Positions 7,404 to 14,381 of a stretch of 14,381 nucleotides of DNA are shown piece after piece. The notes below the pieces were generated by a model, which was not told where the DNA came from, did no database searches, and saw only the letters and a list, made by a program, of their open reading frames with translations. Source of the stretch: Rhodobiaceae bacterium (GTDB taxonomy: Bacteria > Pseudomonadota > Alphaproteobacteria > RS24). The stretch spans positions 1 to 14,381 of the forward strand of contig NYTN01000094.1 in assembly GCA_002683515.1 (NCBI GenBank). The letters run 5' to 3'. Both the position numbers and the translations under genes were made by a program. Numbering within the stretch: the first letter of the stretch is position 1; the number at the start of each line of letters is the position of its first letter.

Positions 7404-7856
7404 ATGACTTTACGCCAAACACGGTTGCTGTTTCTTGCTCTCGGCTTTTTGATGCTTGGAGTTACCGCTTTTATTGCCTTAACGGCATTAGAGGATAATC
7501 TCGTTTATTTTAAATCTCCAACTGATATTGCCGAAAGCTCCTCGATGCCCGTTGGAAAAATTAGAATTGGCGGGTTGGTTGCTAAAGAAAGCTTAACCAA
7601 AATTGGGCTTGAAAACCGGTTCGTCGTAACCGATTTGCAAAACAGAATAGATGTCTCTTTTGAAGGGGTGTTACCGGATTTGTTCCGGGAGGGGCAAGGT
7701 GTCGTTGCAGAAGGTCAGTTTAAAACTGCAAATATCTTTGTCGCTGACACAGTTTTGGCAAAACATGATGAGAATTACATGCCACGGGAAGTTGCTGATG
7801 CACTCAAAGAAACCGGTGTGTGGCAAGGTAATACATCTTCAGGGAGTCAAGAGTGA
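7404..7856 (+). CDS. ccmE: Heme chaperone CcmE (CycJ)
   Basis: A 150-residue periplasmic heme chaperone held in the inner membrane by one N-terminal helix (about residues 7-28). It carries heme covalently on a His before passing it to CcmF. The heme-binding motif LAKHDENYMP is complete, with the attaching His at 121 and the supporting Tyr at 125; the beta-barrel segment GKIRIGGLV at 51-59 is typical. The ATG at 7404 has a good AGGAG about eight bases upstream. The 87-base gap after ccmI contains only a weak ACATA-N5-TATGT inverted repeat. The end overlaps the ccmF GTG start by four bases, so the two are translationally coupled. Confidence 0.95.
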   Translation: MTLRQTRLLFLALGFLMLGVTAFIALTALEDNLVYFKSPTDIAESSSMPVGKIRIGGLVAKESLTKIGLENRFVVTDLQNRIDVSFEGVLPDLFREGQGVVAEGQFKTANIFVADTVLAKHDENYMPREVADALKETGVWQGNTSSGSQE

Positions 7857-9823
7857 TAGCTGAGATCGGTCATTTTGCTATGATACTGGCATTCTGTGTT
7901 GCTCTGATACAGTCAACACTCCCGCTTTATGGTGCACATCGAAACCGTCAGGCCTTTCTTCTAATTGCAGCACCTGCGGCCAAATTACAATTTTTCCTCC
8001 TCTTTTGTGCGTTTGCAGTTCTTACCGTTAAATTTATTCAATCGGATTTCTCGCTTTGGTTGGTCACGGCCAATAGCCACGCAGATAAACCTTTTATTTA
8101 TCGTCTTACTGGCGTGTGGGGAAATCATGAAGGATCTATGCTTTTATGGATTTTGATGCTTGCGGCTTATGGCGCGGGTATTGCCCATTTCAGCAAATCA
8201 ATGCCGGATGCGTTGAAGGCTCGCGTACTTGGTGTGCAGGGTATGATTGGGGTTGCTTTTCTGGCATTTTCTCTTTTTACCTCTAACCCTTTTGCGCGAA
8301 TAATCTCTCCCCCTTTTGAAGGAAACGGTCTCAATCCAATTTTACAGGACCCAGCGCTGGCAGTTCATCCGCCTTTACTTTATGCGGGATATGTAGGCTT
8401 CTCGCTGGCTTTCTCTTTTTCAGTTGCAGCATTGATGTCAGGTAAAGTTTCCCATGATTGGGCTAAATGGGTGCGTCCGTGGACGCTTTTGGCTTGGCTT
8501 AGCTTAACCCTTGGTATCGCAGTGGGATCTTTCTGGGCTTATTATGAGCTTGGTTGGGGTGGATTCTGGTTTTGGGATCCGGTTGAAAACGCCAGCTTTA
8601 TGCCATGGCTTGCTGGCACGGCATTGCTTCATTCTGCACTTGTTACAGCCCGTAGAAATACACTCCATAGCTGGACAATGCTTCTTGCAATTTTGACATT
8701 TGGTTTATGTATCGCCGGCACATTTTTGGTGCGCTCAGGCGTTTTAACTTCCGTTCATGCTTTCGCAACCGACCCGACACGGGGCGTGTTTATCCTTATG
8801 ATACTCGGTATTCTCGTGGGGGGAGCTTTACTTCTGTTTGCCATGCGATCAGCCGGACTCTCATTAGCGGATAAAAATGTGCCGTTTCAACCTGTCAGCC
8901 GTGAAGGAGCCTTAATATTGAATAATGTGTTTCTCGCTAGTGCGACAGCGACAGTTTTTCTGGGAACGATTTACCCCCTGGTTATTGATTCATTCGGTCT
9001 TGGTAAAATTTCTGTTGGGGCACCTTATTATAATGCTGTTTTTGTTCCCCTTATCACGCCGCTCTTAATGCTAATGCCTATCGGACCCCTATCAGGTTGG
9101 GGGCATTCGGAGATTTCCCCGGTGATAAAGAAACTTGCTATGGCTTTCGTGCTGGCAGTTTTGGGCGGTCTGACAGTTTTGATTATGAGTGCTGGGCATC
9201 AGGGTGGTGCTGCCTTGGGAGTTGGTTTGTCTTTGTGGCTCATGCTAGGAGCGTTGGCTGATTTAGGGAAAAAAATTAGATTTAACAGTGTGCCTTTAAT
9301 GAGACTGCCTGAAAATATTCTTAAACTTCCACTTCAGCAATGGGGAAGCATTTTGGCCCATGGGGGGCTTGGAGTTATGATACTTGGCATCGTAGGAACA
9401 ACTGCGTGGCGCAGCGAGGTTGTTCAAGCGGTTGTCCCTGGTGCGGTTATGAAAATTTCTGGATATGAAGTGACGTTTAACATAGAAGCCAGAGTCAGTG
9501 GGGAGAACTATACTGCGGAGCGAGGTGAGTTTTCTGTAAGGCGCGGGGACGTTGATGTTGCTCTGCTAAAACCTGAGAAACGTTTTTATACTGTGGAACG
9601 TCAATCTACTACTGAAGCCGCTATTTTGAAGAACCTTGCGGGGCATCTTTATATTGTTATAGCTGATAAAACCATAAGTGATGGTATGGCCTCTCGCGTT
9701 GTACGAATATGGTATCACCCGTTAGTTGCTTTTATCTGGATTGGTGGGTTGATTATGGCGTTGGGCGGTGTTGCTGGGTTGACACGGCGCGAGGTAAAGT
9801 CTTTCAGCAGTGATAACGTTTAG
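7853..9823 (+). CDS. ccmF: Heme lyase subunit CcmF (CycK)
   Basis: A 656-residue polytopic membrane protein, the core of the System I cytochrome c heme lyase; with CcmH and CcmI it accepts heme from holo-CcmE and attaches it to CXXCH apocytochromes. The tryptophan-rich WWD heme-handling domain is intact at about 229-253 (YYELGWGGFWFWDPVENASF). Candidate heme-ligand histidines are H172 (VHPP), H260 (LLHSAL) and H302 (SVHAF). Some fifteen hydrophobic stretches are seen, and a periplasmic domain lies between about 530 and 620 before the last helix. Length is the family norm. The start is the GTG at 7853, overlapping the ccmE stop as GTGA, with GGGAG about seven bases before it. The stop at 9821-9823 precedes ccmH by a short gap. 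Confidence 0.96.
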   Translation: MIAEIGHFAMILAFCVALIQSTLPLYGAHRNRQAFLLIAAPAAKLQFFLLFCAFAVLTVKFIQSDFSLWLVTANSHADKPFIYRLTGVWGNHEGSMLLWILMLAAYGAGIAHFSKSMPDALKARVLGVQGMIGVAFLAFSLFTSNPFARIISPPFEGNGLNPILQDPALAVHPPLLYAGYVGFSLAFSFSVAALMSGKVSHDWAKWVRPWTLLAWLSLTLGIAVGSFWAYYELGWGGFWFWDPVENASFMPWLAGTALLHSALVTARRNTLHSWTMLLAILTFGLCIAGTFLVRSGVLTSVHAFATDPTRGVFILMILGILVGGALLLFAMRSAGLSLADKNVPFQPVSREGALILNNVFLASATATVFLGTIYPLVIDSFGLGKISVGAPYYNAVFVPLITPLLMLMPIGPLSGWGHSEISPVIKKLAMAFVLAVLGGLTVLIMSAGHQGGAALGVGLSLWLMLGALADLGKKIRFNSVPLMRLPENILKLPLQQWGSILAHGGLGVMILGIVGTTAWRSEVVQAVVPGAVMKISGYEVTFNIEARVSGENYTAERGEFSVRRGDVDVALLKPEKRFYTVERQSTTEAAILKNLAGHLYIVIADKTISDGMASRVVRIWYHPLVAFIWIGGLIMALGGVAGLTRREVKSFSSDNV

Positions 9824-9845
9824 AAGATACAGAGCGAGATCTCAA

Positions 9846-10259
9846 ATGACCATCAGAGTAGCATCAACAAAATTTAACTTCCTACTTATATCTATCTACT
9901 TATGTACCTACCCAGTTTTGGCTATTAGCCCTGGAGAAGCCTTTAAGGATGAAGCCCTAGAAGCGCGCGCCAGAAGCTTATCTATGGAACTCAGATGCAT
10001 GGTCTGTCAAAATCAATCAATTGATGACAGTGATGCTCCTCTAGCTAAAGACTTACGGATACTAATCCGTGAGCAAATTAAGGCCGGAAAGACCGATTAT
10101 GAAATTCTTGATTTCATTGAGGATCGATATGGTGAATTTGCTTTATTAAAGCCTCGCTTTGACATTAAAAATGCGCCTCTATGGGCACTGCCTTTCCTTC
10201 TGATTCTAGCGGGAATTTTCTTTATGCGGTCTTTCTTCCGCAATGCTCCAAAAAATTAA
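9846..10259 (+). CDS. ccmH: Cytochrome c biogenesis protein CcmH (CycL)
   Basis: A thioredoxin-like periplasmic protein of System I that keeps the heme-binding cysteines of apocytochrome c reduced. From the ATG at 9846 the product has 137 residues, with a signal peptide (RVASTKFNFLLISIYLCTYPVLA, split as basic then hydrophobic part), the signature LRCMVCQNQ with redox cysteines C51 and C54, a RYGEFALLKPRF helix region at 94-105 and a C-terminal membrane helix at about 111-130. A longer in-frame form from a GTG at 9810, inside ccmF, would add twelve residues (ITFRRYRARSQ) before the signal sequence; the ATG is preferred because it leaves a normal signal peptide. This is the short CcmH without the TPR extension, consistent with a separate ccmI. 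No ccmG lies between ccmF and ccmH. Confidence 0.92.
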   Translation: MTIRVASTKFNFLLISIYLCTYPVLAISPGEAFKDEALEARARSLSMELRCMVCQNQSIDDSDAPLAKDLRILIREQIKAGKTDYEILDFIEDRYGEFALLKPRFDIKNAPLWALPFLLILAGIFFMRSFFRNAPKN

Positions 10260-10282
10260 TAAACATTAAAATTAATTAATCT

Positions 10283-10306
10283 CCTCGTAACATAGGGTTT
10301 ATGAGG
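10283..10306 (+). other. Small stem-loop after ccmH
   Basis: An 8-bp stem, CCTCGTAA at 10283-10290 with TTATGAGG at 10299-10306 (one G-U pair), closes an 8-base loop CATAGGGT. It starts 24 bases after the ccmH stop. No U tract follows, so it is not a standard intrinsic terminator. It may protect the 3' end of the ccm mRNA or be chance. Confidence 0.35.
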
Positions 10307-10360
10307 CATTATGTAGTTTGAGATTACGCAATTGATACTCCCCAAGTCCATTTGCGTTTC

Positions 10361-10412
10361 GGCGGCGATAGAAAGTTTCCCCTCCTCCTTTCTCATCGTC
10401 GCCAATTTGTTT
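10361..10412 (+). terminator. Long stem-loop before the response regulator; terminator or leader structure
   Basis: A 9-bp stem GGCGGCGAT (10361-10369) with ATCGTCGCC (10395-10403, one G-U pair) continues, past one bulged C at 10394, into a 6-bp stem AGAAAG (10370-10375) with CTTTCT (10388-10393). The 12-base loop is TTTCCCCTCCTC. The following AATTTGTTT is a moderate U-rich tail, so this may be the Rho-independent terminator of the ccm operon. It also ends only 19 bases before the response regulator ATG, so it could instead be a structured leader of that gene, or the end of a small RNA. The fold is read directly from the sequence; the role is inferred. Confidence 0.5.
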
Positions 10413-10422
10413 AAGGTAACAC

Positions 10423-11100
10423 ATGCATATTTTATTGATTGAAGACGATAAAGAAGCTTCTAAGTATGTCATTAAAGGTCTACAGGAGAGCGGTCATGTT
10501 GTTGACCATGCCGCCGATGGTGAAGAGGGATATGAAATCGCCCTTGTCGGTAAATTTGATGTTTTGATTGTTGACCGCATGCTTCCCGCTCTTGATGGGC
10601 TTACTTTGGTTAAGAAACTTCGACAAAACCATAACACCACGCCTGTTTTGTTTTTATCTGCATTGGGAGATGTAGATGACAAAGTTATGGGGCTTAAATC
10701 AGGCGGCGATGATTATCTAAGTAAGCCATTTGCCTTTTCTGAATTATTAGCAAGAATTGAAGTGCTCGTGAAGCGTGGGTCTGGTCAGTTAGCTGAGACA
10801 ACCCTCAAATTTGAGGATTTAGAAATGAATCTTCTAACACGTCGAGTGATGCGCCACGATAAAGCCATAGATCTTCAGCCTCGTGAATTTAAATTGCTGG
10901 AATATTTATTGCGTAATGCAGGTCGGGTGGTAACGAGAACCATGTTGCTGGAAAATGTTTGGGAATATCATTTTGACCCTCAGACAAATGTTATTGATGT
11001 TCACATTTCTCGTTTGCGGTCAAAGATTGATAAAGATTTTACCCCGCCACTGGTGCATACAATTAGAGGGGCGGGGTACTCCTTACGTGTTTCAGACTAA
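10423..11100 (+). CDS. OmpR/PhoB-family response regulator
   Basis: A 225-residue DNA-binding response regulator paired with the kinase that follows. The receiver domain (about 1-115) keeps the acidic pocket E7/D8/D9, the phosphorylated D51 in LIVDRMLP, switch S79 in FLSAL and K101 in LSKPFAFSELLAR. A winged-helix DNA-binding domain follows from about 128 to 222, with LQPREFKLLEYLLRNAGRV, the recognition region NVIDVHISRLRSKI and the wing ending HTIRGAGYSL. The ATG at 10423 has AAGG six bases upstream. A stem-loop (10361-10403) stands just before. The end overlaps the kinase gene by 14 bases. Targets cannot be inferred from sequence; relatives in this chromosomal position include rhizobial regulators beside degP and glnE (recalled). 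Confidence 0.94.
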   Translation: MHILLIEDDKEASKYVIKGLQESGHVVDHAADGEEGYEIALVGKFDVLIVDRMLPALDGLTLVKKLRQNHNTTPVLFLSALGDVDDKVMGLKSGGDDYLSKPFAFSELLARIEVLVKRGSGQLAETTLKFEDLEMNLLTRRVMRHDKAIDLQPREFKLLEYLLRNAGRVVTRTMLLENVWEYHFDPQTNVIDVHISRLRSKIDKDFTPPLVHTIRGAGYSLRVSD

Positions 11101-12466
11101 GCTTCTTAGAACAACAACTTTTCGAGCAGCATTGCTGTATTTGTCGATATTTCTGATGTCGACTTCCATTCTGTATGCTTATCTTCTCTGGAATTCCATT
11201 ACCCTTACCTCCGGTCAAACTGATGCTGCGATAGAGGCCGATATTGCGGATCTATCAAAAAGATTTAAGGAGGGAGGCATATCCAGCTTAGCAAGGCGGG
11301 TTGCTGTGCTTAGCCGGGATCCACGTCTGTCCATTTATCTTTTAATTGACCCTCAGGGCCTGCCTATGGCTGGTAATTTAAATAAAGTTCCTCATTTAAA
11401 AGATGCTGGAGAAGGGTGGAAGGAATTTGAGTTCGTTCGTATTACGAATAACTTTGAAGAAAAACATGCGGCGCGGGCAAAAACCTTCACTTTCCCGCAA
11501 GGGTTCTACCTGCTCGTCGGTCGAGATGTTGAGGAGTTCCACAAATTTAGTGAGGTTATTTTTAATTCCATGGTTTACGGACTAGGTATGACAGTTCTTT
11601 TTGGTTTAGTCGGAGGTGTTATCGTCAGTCGTAATTTCACCCAACGGATAGACAGCATTAATCGCACAAGCTCAGACATTATGGCGGGGGATTTATCTCG
11701 TCGTATTCCGGTTAAAGGAAGTGGGGATGAAATTGATCAGTTAGGCATTAATCTTAATAAAATGTTAAGCCGGATTGAAAGTCTAATGAATGGCATGCGC
11801 GATGTAACCGATAATATTGCTCACGATTTACGAAGTCCGATAAACAGGGTGCGCAATAAGTTGGAAGTTACCTTGATGAAACCTGCCAGCCCTGAAGATT
11901 ACAAAAAAATTATACAGGAAACGATAGCAGAGGCTGATGAGCTTTTGGCTGTCTTCAACGCTTTGTTGTCCGTGGCGCAACTTGAGGCTGGTGCCCGAGA
12001 TATCCAAAAAGAAATGCTGGATGTTGTTAATCTTACTAAACAGGCTGTTGAATTTATGGAGCCTGTAGGTGAAGAAATTGGTGCGCGTTTTGATTTAGAT
12101 TTGCCTGAAGCCCCTATTTTAATGAAGGTTGCGCAGCCTCTTATGTCGCAAGCCCTCATTAATTTGATAGATAATGCCATAAAATACGGTTCTTCTGATG
12201 AGACAGTGATTTCAGTCGGGCTAACTAAATCAAAAAATACATTGATTATTTATGTGGAAGATAATGGTCCAGGCATTCCGCCCTCAGATATGTCACGTGT
12301 TACTGAACGCTTTGTTCGGCTGGATGCTAGTAGAAATAGGCCGGGGAGTGGTTTAGGTCTGTCGTTAGTATCCGCGATTGCACGAAGTCATGGGGGAAAG
12401 CTTCGGTTAAAACAAAATTTACCTCAAGGGCTGAAAGCTGAAATTGTGTTAACATTAGACACATGA
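11087..12466 (+). CDS. HAMP-domain sensor histidine kinase
   Basis: A 459-residue inner-membrane sensor kinase, the partner of the upstream regulator. Helix 1 lies at about 13-35 (LLYLSIFLMSTSILYAYLLW), a periplasmic sensor region of about 120 residues follows, then helix 2 at 158-182 and a HAMP linker at about 180-232. The H-box NIAHDLRSPINRVRNKLE holds the phosphorylated His at 246. The ATP-binding domain has the N-box with N363 (NLIDNAIKYG), G1 DNGPGIP near 392, F-box ERFVRLD and G2 GSGLGLS near 420. The GTG at 11087, inside the regulator gene, is chosen because the frame upstream of it is only the regulator read out of frame and no ATG occurs before the first helix. A GGGG lies ten bases upstream. 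The TGA overlaps the glnE ATG. The sensed signal is unknown. Confidence 0.92.
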   Translation: MFQTKLLRTTTFRAALLYLSIFLMSTSILYAYLLWNSITLTSGQTDAAIEADIADLSKRFKEGGISSLARRVAVLSRDPRLSIYLLIDPQGLPMAGNLNKVPHLKDAGEGWKEFEFVRITNNFEEKHAARAKTFTFPQGFYLLVGRDVEEFHKFSEVIFNSMVYGLGMTVLFGLVGGVIVSRNFTQRIDSINRTSSDIMAGDLSRRIPVKGSGDEIDQLGINLNKMLSRIESLMNGMRDVTDNIAHDLRSPINRVRNKLEVTLMKPASPEDYKKIIQETIAEADELLAVFNALLSVAQLEAGARDIQKEMLDVVNLTKQAVEFMEPVGEEIGARFDLDLPEAPILMKVAQPLMSQALINLIDNAIKYGSSDETVISVGLTKSKNTLIIYVEDNGPGIPPSDMSRVTERFVRLDASRNRPGSGLGLSLVSAIARSHGGKLRLKQNLPQGLKAEIVLTLDT

Positions 12467-14381
12467 AAAAAGGCTTTTCAGACCGAAAGAAAACTGATGT
12501 GAAACTCAGGGACAACGAGGCTTATCGGGTCGCGTACAGTCATTTTGTGGATTGTAAATCGATATGGATTTCTGAGTTATCTGACGAAGCAAAATCAGCA
12601 ATCATCTCATTTGTGAATGACCATGAAGATTTGTTTCTCCAAATTTTTGCTGGGTCTTCATTTTTAACACGCATTATTCGTACGCGTCCGGAGATACTTA
12701 TAGAGCTGGCTCAAGATGGGCCGGATGTCTTTTGTGAAAAAATATTAACTCATATTTATGAACAAGATTTGTCTTGCGACCAAGATGAATTGATGCGGTA
12801 TTTACGCCTTTGCCGACAGAGCATTTCTCTGGCGACTGCCATGGCGGATATTGCCGGCATTTGGTCACTGGATGAGGTAACGGGGACGCTAACAGATTTT
12901 GCCGACGCCTCCGTGAGAGTCAGCTTGGATTGGTTGCTTAAAAACCAGTCTGCCCAATATGGCTTGGATGCACCGCCGACAGCCGATCAATGCCAGTGCG
13001 TTATTTTAGGTATGGGAAAATATGGCGCCCGCGAACTGAATTATTCATCTGATATCGATATAGTCGTTTTTTACGAACCGGAGGGTATAAAATCTCTGGA
13101 TGGTTATAAGCTCAATGAATTTTGGGTTGAGTTGACGAAAAATTTGTCCACGATTTTGCAATCTACCACAGATGCAGGTTTTGTGTTTCGGGTGGATTTG
13201 CGATTACGCCCAGATCCGGGGTCTACCCCAGTTGCAGTGTCCATCCCGGCAGCAGAAATATATTACGAGTCTTTCGGTCAGAACTGGGAGCGAGCCGCGT
13301 TCATAAAGGCCCGTCAGATTGCCGGTGATAAGAGAACGGGCGATAAACTGCTGGCTATATTGTCCCCCTTTATCTGGCGAAAGAATTTGGATTTTGCCGC
13401 TATTGAGGATGTCCATGCAATGAAGCGTCAAATTCATGCGGTTCGGGGGCATGGTCAAATTGCTGTTGAAGGTCATAACATCAAGCTTGGACGGGGGGGT
13501 ATTAGGGAGATTGAGTTCTTTGTGCAGACACAGCAACTTATAGCTGGAGGGCGGGATAAAAGCCTGCGTGGGTCTCAAACTTGTCCCATGCTCACCCGCC
13601 TGGCAGAGCGGGGTTGGATTAAAACCGAAACTGTAGATGAATTGACGGCAGCTTATCATTTCCTGCGCGGCATAGAACACCGGTTGCAAATGCAGCAAGA
13701 CGAACAAACACACACGCTTCCTAAAACTGAAGAAAAATTACAGAGATTTTCATATTTCTGTGGCTATGAAACGCTTGATGATTTTAGAAGCCAACTCATA
13801 GAAGTTCTGAAAACTGTTCAAACTCATTATGCTGAGCTGTTTGAGCAAGGTGAGGTGCTGGCGAATGAGATGGGCAATCTTGTTTTTGTCGGCAGTGAGA
13901 ATGATCCAGAAACATTGGAGACACTTTCCCAAATGGGGTTTGAACGGGCGGCGCAAATGTCCGAAGAAATCAGAGGGTGGCATAGCGGCAGATTTGCTGC
14001 CGTTCGCACGCCGCGCGCCCGGGAGTTGCTGACAAGAATAAAACCTCGGCTCCTCAAGAGCCTGTCACAAACCCCTGATCCGGATTTTGCTTTTGCACGG
14101 TTTAACGATTTTCTGACTGGCCTGCCTTCAGGAATACAAATTTTTTCTCTTTTTCAATCCAACCCTGATTTACTTAATCTTATCACTGATATTGTTGGGA
14201 CCGCGCCACGCTTATCCGCGCAATTGAGCCGTCGCCCCGTGACGCTGGACAGTTTGCTTGATCCCAATTTCAATCAACCACTGTCGGATGCTGATAAAGT
14301 ATTACAAGATCTCCAAAGTTATATGTCCGGTATAACTCATTTTGAAGATATGCTGGATGCGACTAGGCGTTGGCATAGGGA
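12463..14381 (+). CDS. glnE: Glutamine synthetase adenylyltransferase/deadenylylase GlnE (3' end missing)
   Basis: A bifunctional nucleotidyltransferase that adds AMP to glutamine synthetase when nitrogen is plentiful and removes it when nitrogen is short, under PII control. The frame is open from the ATG at 12463 to the right edge (639 codons); full-length GlnE is about 950-1000 residues, so roughly the C-terminal third is outside. The N-terminal, deadenylylating domain is complete, with GMGKYGARELNYSSDIDIVV at 183-202 and metal-binding D197 and D199, then RVDLRLRPDPGSTP with D245, YYESFGQNWERAAFIKARQ and KLGRGGIREIEFFVQ. After a helical linker the second nucleotidyltransferase half is just beginning (FEDMLDATRRWHR). 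The ATG overlaps the kinase stop as ATGA, so expression is coupled to the two-component genes. No frameshift or stop was found when every codon was read. Confidence 0.96.
   Translation, partial: MKKGFSDRKKTDVKLRDNEAYRVAYSHFVDCKSIWISELSDEAKSAIISFVNDHEDLFLQIFAGSSFLTRIIRTRPEILIELAQDGPDVFCEKILTHIYEQDLSCDQDELMRYLRLCRQSISLATAMADIAGIWSLDEVTGTLTDFADASVRVSLDWLLKNQSAQYGLDAPPTADQCQCVILGMGKYGARELNYSSDIDIVVFYEPEGIKSLDGYKLNEFWVELTKNLSTILQSTTDAGFVFRVDLRLRPDPGSTPVAVSIPAAEIYYESFGQNWERAAFIKARQIAGDKRTGDKLLAILSPFIWRKNLDFAAIEDVHAMKRQIHAVRGHGQIAVEGHNIKLGRGGIREIEFFVQTQQLIAGGRDKSLRGSQTCPMLTRLAERGWIKTETVDELTAAYHFLRGIEHRLQMQQDEQTHTLPKTEEKLQRFSYFCGYETLDDFRSQLIEVLKTVQTHYAELFEQGEVLANEMGNLVFVGSENDPETLETLSQMGFERAAQMSEEIRGWHSGRFAAVRTPRARELLTRIKPRLLKSLSQTPDPDFAFARFNDFLTGLPSGIQIFSLFQSNPDLLNLITDIVGTAPRLSAQLSRRPVTLDSLLDPNFNQPLSDADKVLQDLQSYMSGITHFEDMLDATRRWHR

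Noticed and set aside
9810..9845. GTG at 9810 as start of ccmH
   Set aside because: It would add an arginine-rich segment overlapping ccmF in front of a complete signal peptide; the ATG at 9846 fits better, although its ribosome site is weak.
10955..11086. Upstream extension of the histidine kinase frame by 44 codons
   Set aside because: This part overlaps the winged-helix domain of the response regulator in another frame, has no ribosome site and would put a meaningless segment before the first membrane helix.
13204..13713. A 169-codon open frame on the minus strand
   Set aside because: It lies wholly antisense to glnE, whose plus-strand frame is open and matches GlnE motifs throughout this stretch; the minus-strand product looks like no known family.
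1..14381. CRISPR array, insertion sequence, integron, phage genes or tRNA
   Set aside because: No regularly spaced direct repeats, transposase or integrase motifs, terminal inverted repeats or cloverleaf candidates were seen; base use looks uniform and the genes are housekeeping types.

Overview
The window looks like a chromosomal piece of an AT-leaning alphaproteobacterium, plausibly a free-living marine or aquatic one. Three things point there: a cytochrome c maturation block in the rhizobial cycHJKL order (ccmI-ccmE-ccmF-ccmH), a DUF2849-cysI-DUF934 sulfite reduction cassette of alphaproteobacterial type, and a response regulator-histidine kinase pair translationally coupled to glnE. Genus or species cannot be read from the sequence. 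No mobile element, CRISPR array, tRNA or rRNA was seen.

Layout. (1) Positions 1-1127, plus strand: the C-terminal ~85% of a DadA-type D-amino acid dehydrogenase, cut by the left edge. (2) Positions 1131-3668, minus strand: DUF2849 protein, siroheme/4Fe-4S sulfite reductase CysI and DUF934 protein, transcribed in that order and ending 3 bases from the dadA stop. (3) Positions 3768-6285 or so, minus strand: a complete, tightly overlapped ABC importer of the NitT/TauT/NMT1 class (binding protein, ATPase, permease), just upstream of the sulfite cassette and in the same direction. (4) Positions 6286-6638: a divergent AT-rich intergenic region. (5) Positions 6639-10259, plus strand: ccmI, ccmE, ccmF, ccmH, the heme lyase half of the System I cytochrome c assembly machine. 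(6) Positions 10260-10422: an intergenic region with two stem-loops, one long and with a C/U-rich loop. (7) Positions 10423-14381, plus strand: OmpR-family response regulator, HAMP-type histidine kinase and the start of glnE, overlapping one another and so almost certainly one operon.

How they work together. CcmI, CcmF and CcmH receive heme from CcmE and attach it to apocytochromes c in the periplasm; CcmA-D and CcmG are not here, as expected for the cycHJKL arrangement. The CysI cassette turns sulfite to sulfide for cysteine synthesis. The ABC importer may feed this pathway if its substrate is an organosulfur compound, but its binding protein equally fits the NMT1/THI5 thiamine-precursor-like group, so the substrate stays open. 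The two-component system and GlnE (adenylylation control of glutamine synthetase) are co-expressed, which suggests that an envelope or redox signal and nitrogen control share one transcript.

The region is mostly ordinary housekeeping DNA. The points most worth a second look are the long C/U-loop hairpin in front of the response regulator, where I recall relatives carrying a degP gene; the pairing of an orphan importer with a stripped-down cysI cassette; and a fragment resembling half of a TPP riboswitch in the divergent spacer.
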